6,333 bases of DNA from Shewanella sp. GTDB lineage: Bacteria; Pseudomonadota; Gammaproteobacteria; Enterobacterales; Shewanellaceae. The first letter of the stretch is position 1; every line of letters starts with the position of its first letter. Below the pieces are notes generated by a model that was not told the origin of the DNA, ran no database searches, and was given only the letters and a program-made list of their open reading frames with translations. This document shows, piece by piece, positions 5,792-6,333 of this stretch. The translations under genes and the position numbers were made by a program. The stretch is from contig SDWK01000320.1 of the NCBI GenBank assembly GCA_004195335.1, positions 1-6,333 on the forward strand. The letters are read 5' to 3'.

Positions 5792-5857
5792 ACAATAAGA
5801 TAAATTAATTTGTGCAAAAAACACAAAAAATCTTGGTTATTTTTTGAACTTTTACGT

Positions 5858-5984
5858 TCCTGGAGCATCAAATTATATGAACAGCGAAATGCTTTTTCTT
5901 GTTCATCATTCTCCCGGGACTTCTAGCGCGGTCCCCTTGATCTTTCGAGGTCATCAGGCAGCCAATTGGTTGCCCTTTTTTTTT
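5858..5984 (+). ncRNA. Candidate structured small RNA (or long 3' UTR of the peroxidase mRNA)
   Basis: Three hairpins precede a strong terminator with little spacing: TGAACA (5878-5883) / TGTTCA (5900-5905) with an inner GAAA/TTTC helix; GGGAC (5916-5920) / GTCCC (5931-5935); and TGATCT (5938-5943) / AGGTCA (5948-5953) closing a TTCG loop. The segment between hairpins one and two (ATCATTCTCC) would be single-stranded. No convincing protein frame covers it. No good promoter is visible directly upstream, so the 5' end given is a guess, and release by processing of a read-through peroxidase transcript is equally possible. It does not match any small RNA I recognise. Confidence 0.4.
5957..5984 (+). 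terminator. Intrinsic terminator
   Basis: GGCAGCCA (5957-5964) pairs with TGGTTGCC (5967-5974), with one G-U pair and a two-base minimum loop (four if the last pair is open). After one C comes a run of nine T. It is the first terminator after the peroxidase stop, 166 bases downstream. Confidence 0.9.
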
Positions 5985-5988
5985 GCGG

Positions 5989-6017
5989 CAAACAAAAGTT
6001 TTCATCAGATTTGTTTG
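5989..6017. repeat. Perfect 8-bp inverted repeat followed by a G run
   Basis: CAAACAAA (5989-5996) and TTTGTTTG (6010-6017) are perfect inverse copies 13 bases apart, running directly into a six-G run (6017-6022). No T-tract follows. The function is unknown; it lies just after the first terminator. Confidence 0.35.
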
Positions 6018-6049
6018 GGGGGCTCTAAAAAAACATTACATTTTTCTTA

Positions 6050-6267
6050 TTTAGTGTGAACTTTTTCCCATATCACTACTCTGAGTATATGTAGCGAGTT
6101 TAGTGTTACATGTTTATTGTTTTCATCATGGTTCATCACCTCCCATTCGGGCCTCGTATGAGTCCCATAGGAATTGTTAAGTAACTGCTAGCGCTAATTG
6201 CTTATCGATTCCAGATACTGATTCTTATTAAGAATGTTATGGCATCCAAATGGATGCCATTTTTTTT
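6050..6267 (+). ncRNA. Second candidate structured RNA ending in a terminator
   Basis: No plausible protein frame is present. CACTACTC (6074-6081) pairs with GAG-TT-TAGTG (6096-6105, with a two-base bulge). An 8-bp direct repeat TTTAGTGT occurs at 6050-6057 and 6099-6106. GTTCATCACCTCCC (6131-6144) and a weak GGG/CCC hairpin resemble the core of the preceding candidate. ATTCTTA (6221-6227) / TAAGAAT (6229-6235) is a perfect inverted repeat, and a textbook terminator closes the region. The 5' end cannot be set because no clear promoter was found. It might be a small RNA, or the end of a transcript that escapes the first terminator. Confidence 0.3.
6239..6267 (+). terminator. Strong intrinsic terminator
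   Basis: A perfect 9-bp stem ATGGCATCC (6239-6247) / GGATGCCAT (6252-6260) with an AAAT loop is followed by a run of T to 6267. No protein gene lies between it and the previous terminator at 5984, so it must end some RNA starting within about 250 bases, or act as a backup. Confidence 0.92.
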
Positions 6268-6333
6268 GCCTTTTAAAAATGGTGAAATGGTGAGAAGTGA
6301 GGCTCTATGCTCTACGAAACACTAAGGTTATGC

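Noticed and set aside
5629..5871. Minus-strand ORF of 80 residues overlapping the peroxidase 3' end
   Set aside because: Shadow of the peroxidase gene extended into AT-rich DNA; no domain.
5844..6059. Plus-strand ORF of 71 residues from a TTG codon
   Set aside because: It runs through hairpins, a strong terminator with nine T (read as Phe codons) and a G run. This is not protein-like and there is no Shine-Dalgarno.
6221..6235. 7-1-7 palindrome considered as a Fur box
   Set aside because: The symmetry fits but the bases differ from the GATAAT-type consensus, and it sits directly before a terminator rather than a promoter; more likely a transcript hairpin.
5792..6333. Retron-type noncoding RNA or CRISPR-like array
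   Set aside because: No reverse transcriptase gene is within the window, and the short TTCATCA repeats are irregularly spaced without uniform spacers.

Overview
The window reads like the chromosome of a marine gammaproteobacterium, most probably Shewanella or a close relative. This rests on recognising the protein families and the gene style (an RsmB/NOP-type methyltransferase, a 7TMR-DISM GGDEF protein, a YfaZ-like outer membrane protein, a Cys-type glutathione peroxidase) plus an IS91-type transposase remnant. The genus is an inference; no search was run.

Layout. Positions 1-509 are mobile-element and repeat debris. A broken piece of an IS91-family transposase runs off the left edge on the minus strand (1-165). 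It is followed by two diverged copies of a roughly 80-90 bp hairpin-rich repeat (about 166-257 and 429-510), with further inverted repeats between them. The second copy stops just before a tentative promoter for an RNA cytosine-C5 methyltransferase gene (565-1980, plus strand), which ends in a strong intrinsic terminator (2020-2050). Positions 2051-2546 look almost empty, but they carry a clear array of four 7-bp PhoB-type half-sites at exact 11-bp spacing (2132-2171) and a correctly placed -10 hexamer. Downstream are two overlapping small ORFs, each with a good Shine-Dalgarno (2281-2451 and 2327-2542). A minus-strand gene for a membrane-bound 7TMR-DISM/GGDEF protein (2547-4217) converges on them tail to tail. 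Next, also on minus, is a small YfaZ-like outer membrane beta-barrel gene (4487-5026) with its own terminator. It is divergent from a thiol peroxidase of the glutathione peroxidase family (5306-5791, plus), whose promoter region holds an 18-bp palindrome resembling a MarR/OhrR operator.

The last 540 bases (5792-6333) hold no convincing protein gene. They do hold two strong intrinsic terminators (5957-5984 and 6239-6267), each preceded by a chain of hairpins. These are candidate small RNAs or long structured 3' UTRs, and the two share a short, loosely similar core.

The genes are mostly separate transcription units: RNA modification, c-di-GMP signalling, envelope, and peroxide defence. The least explained parts are the Pho-box-driven small ORF locus, the twin terminator/hairpin region after the peroxidase, and the hairpin repeat beside the transposase remnant.
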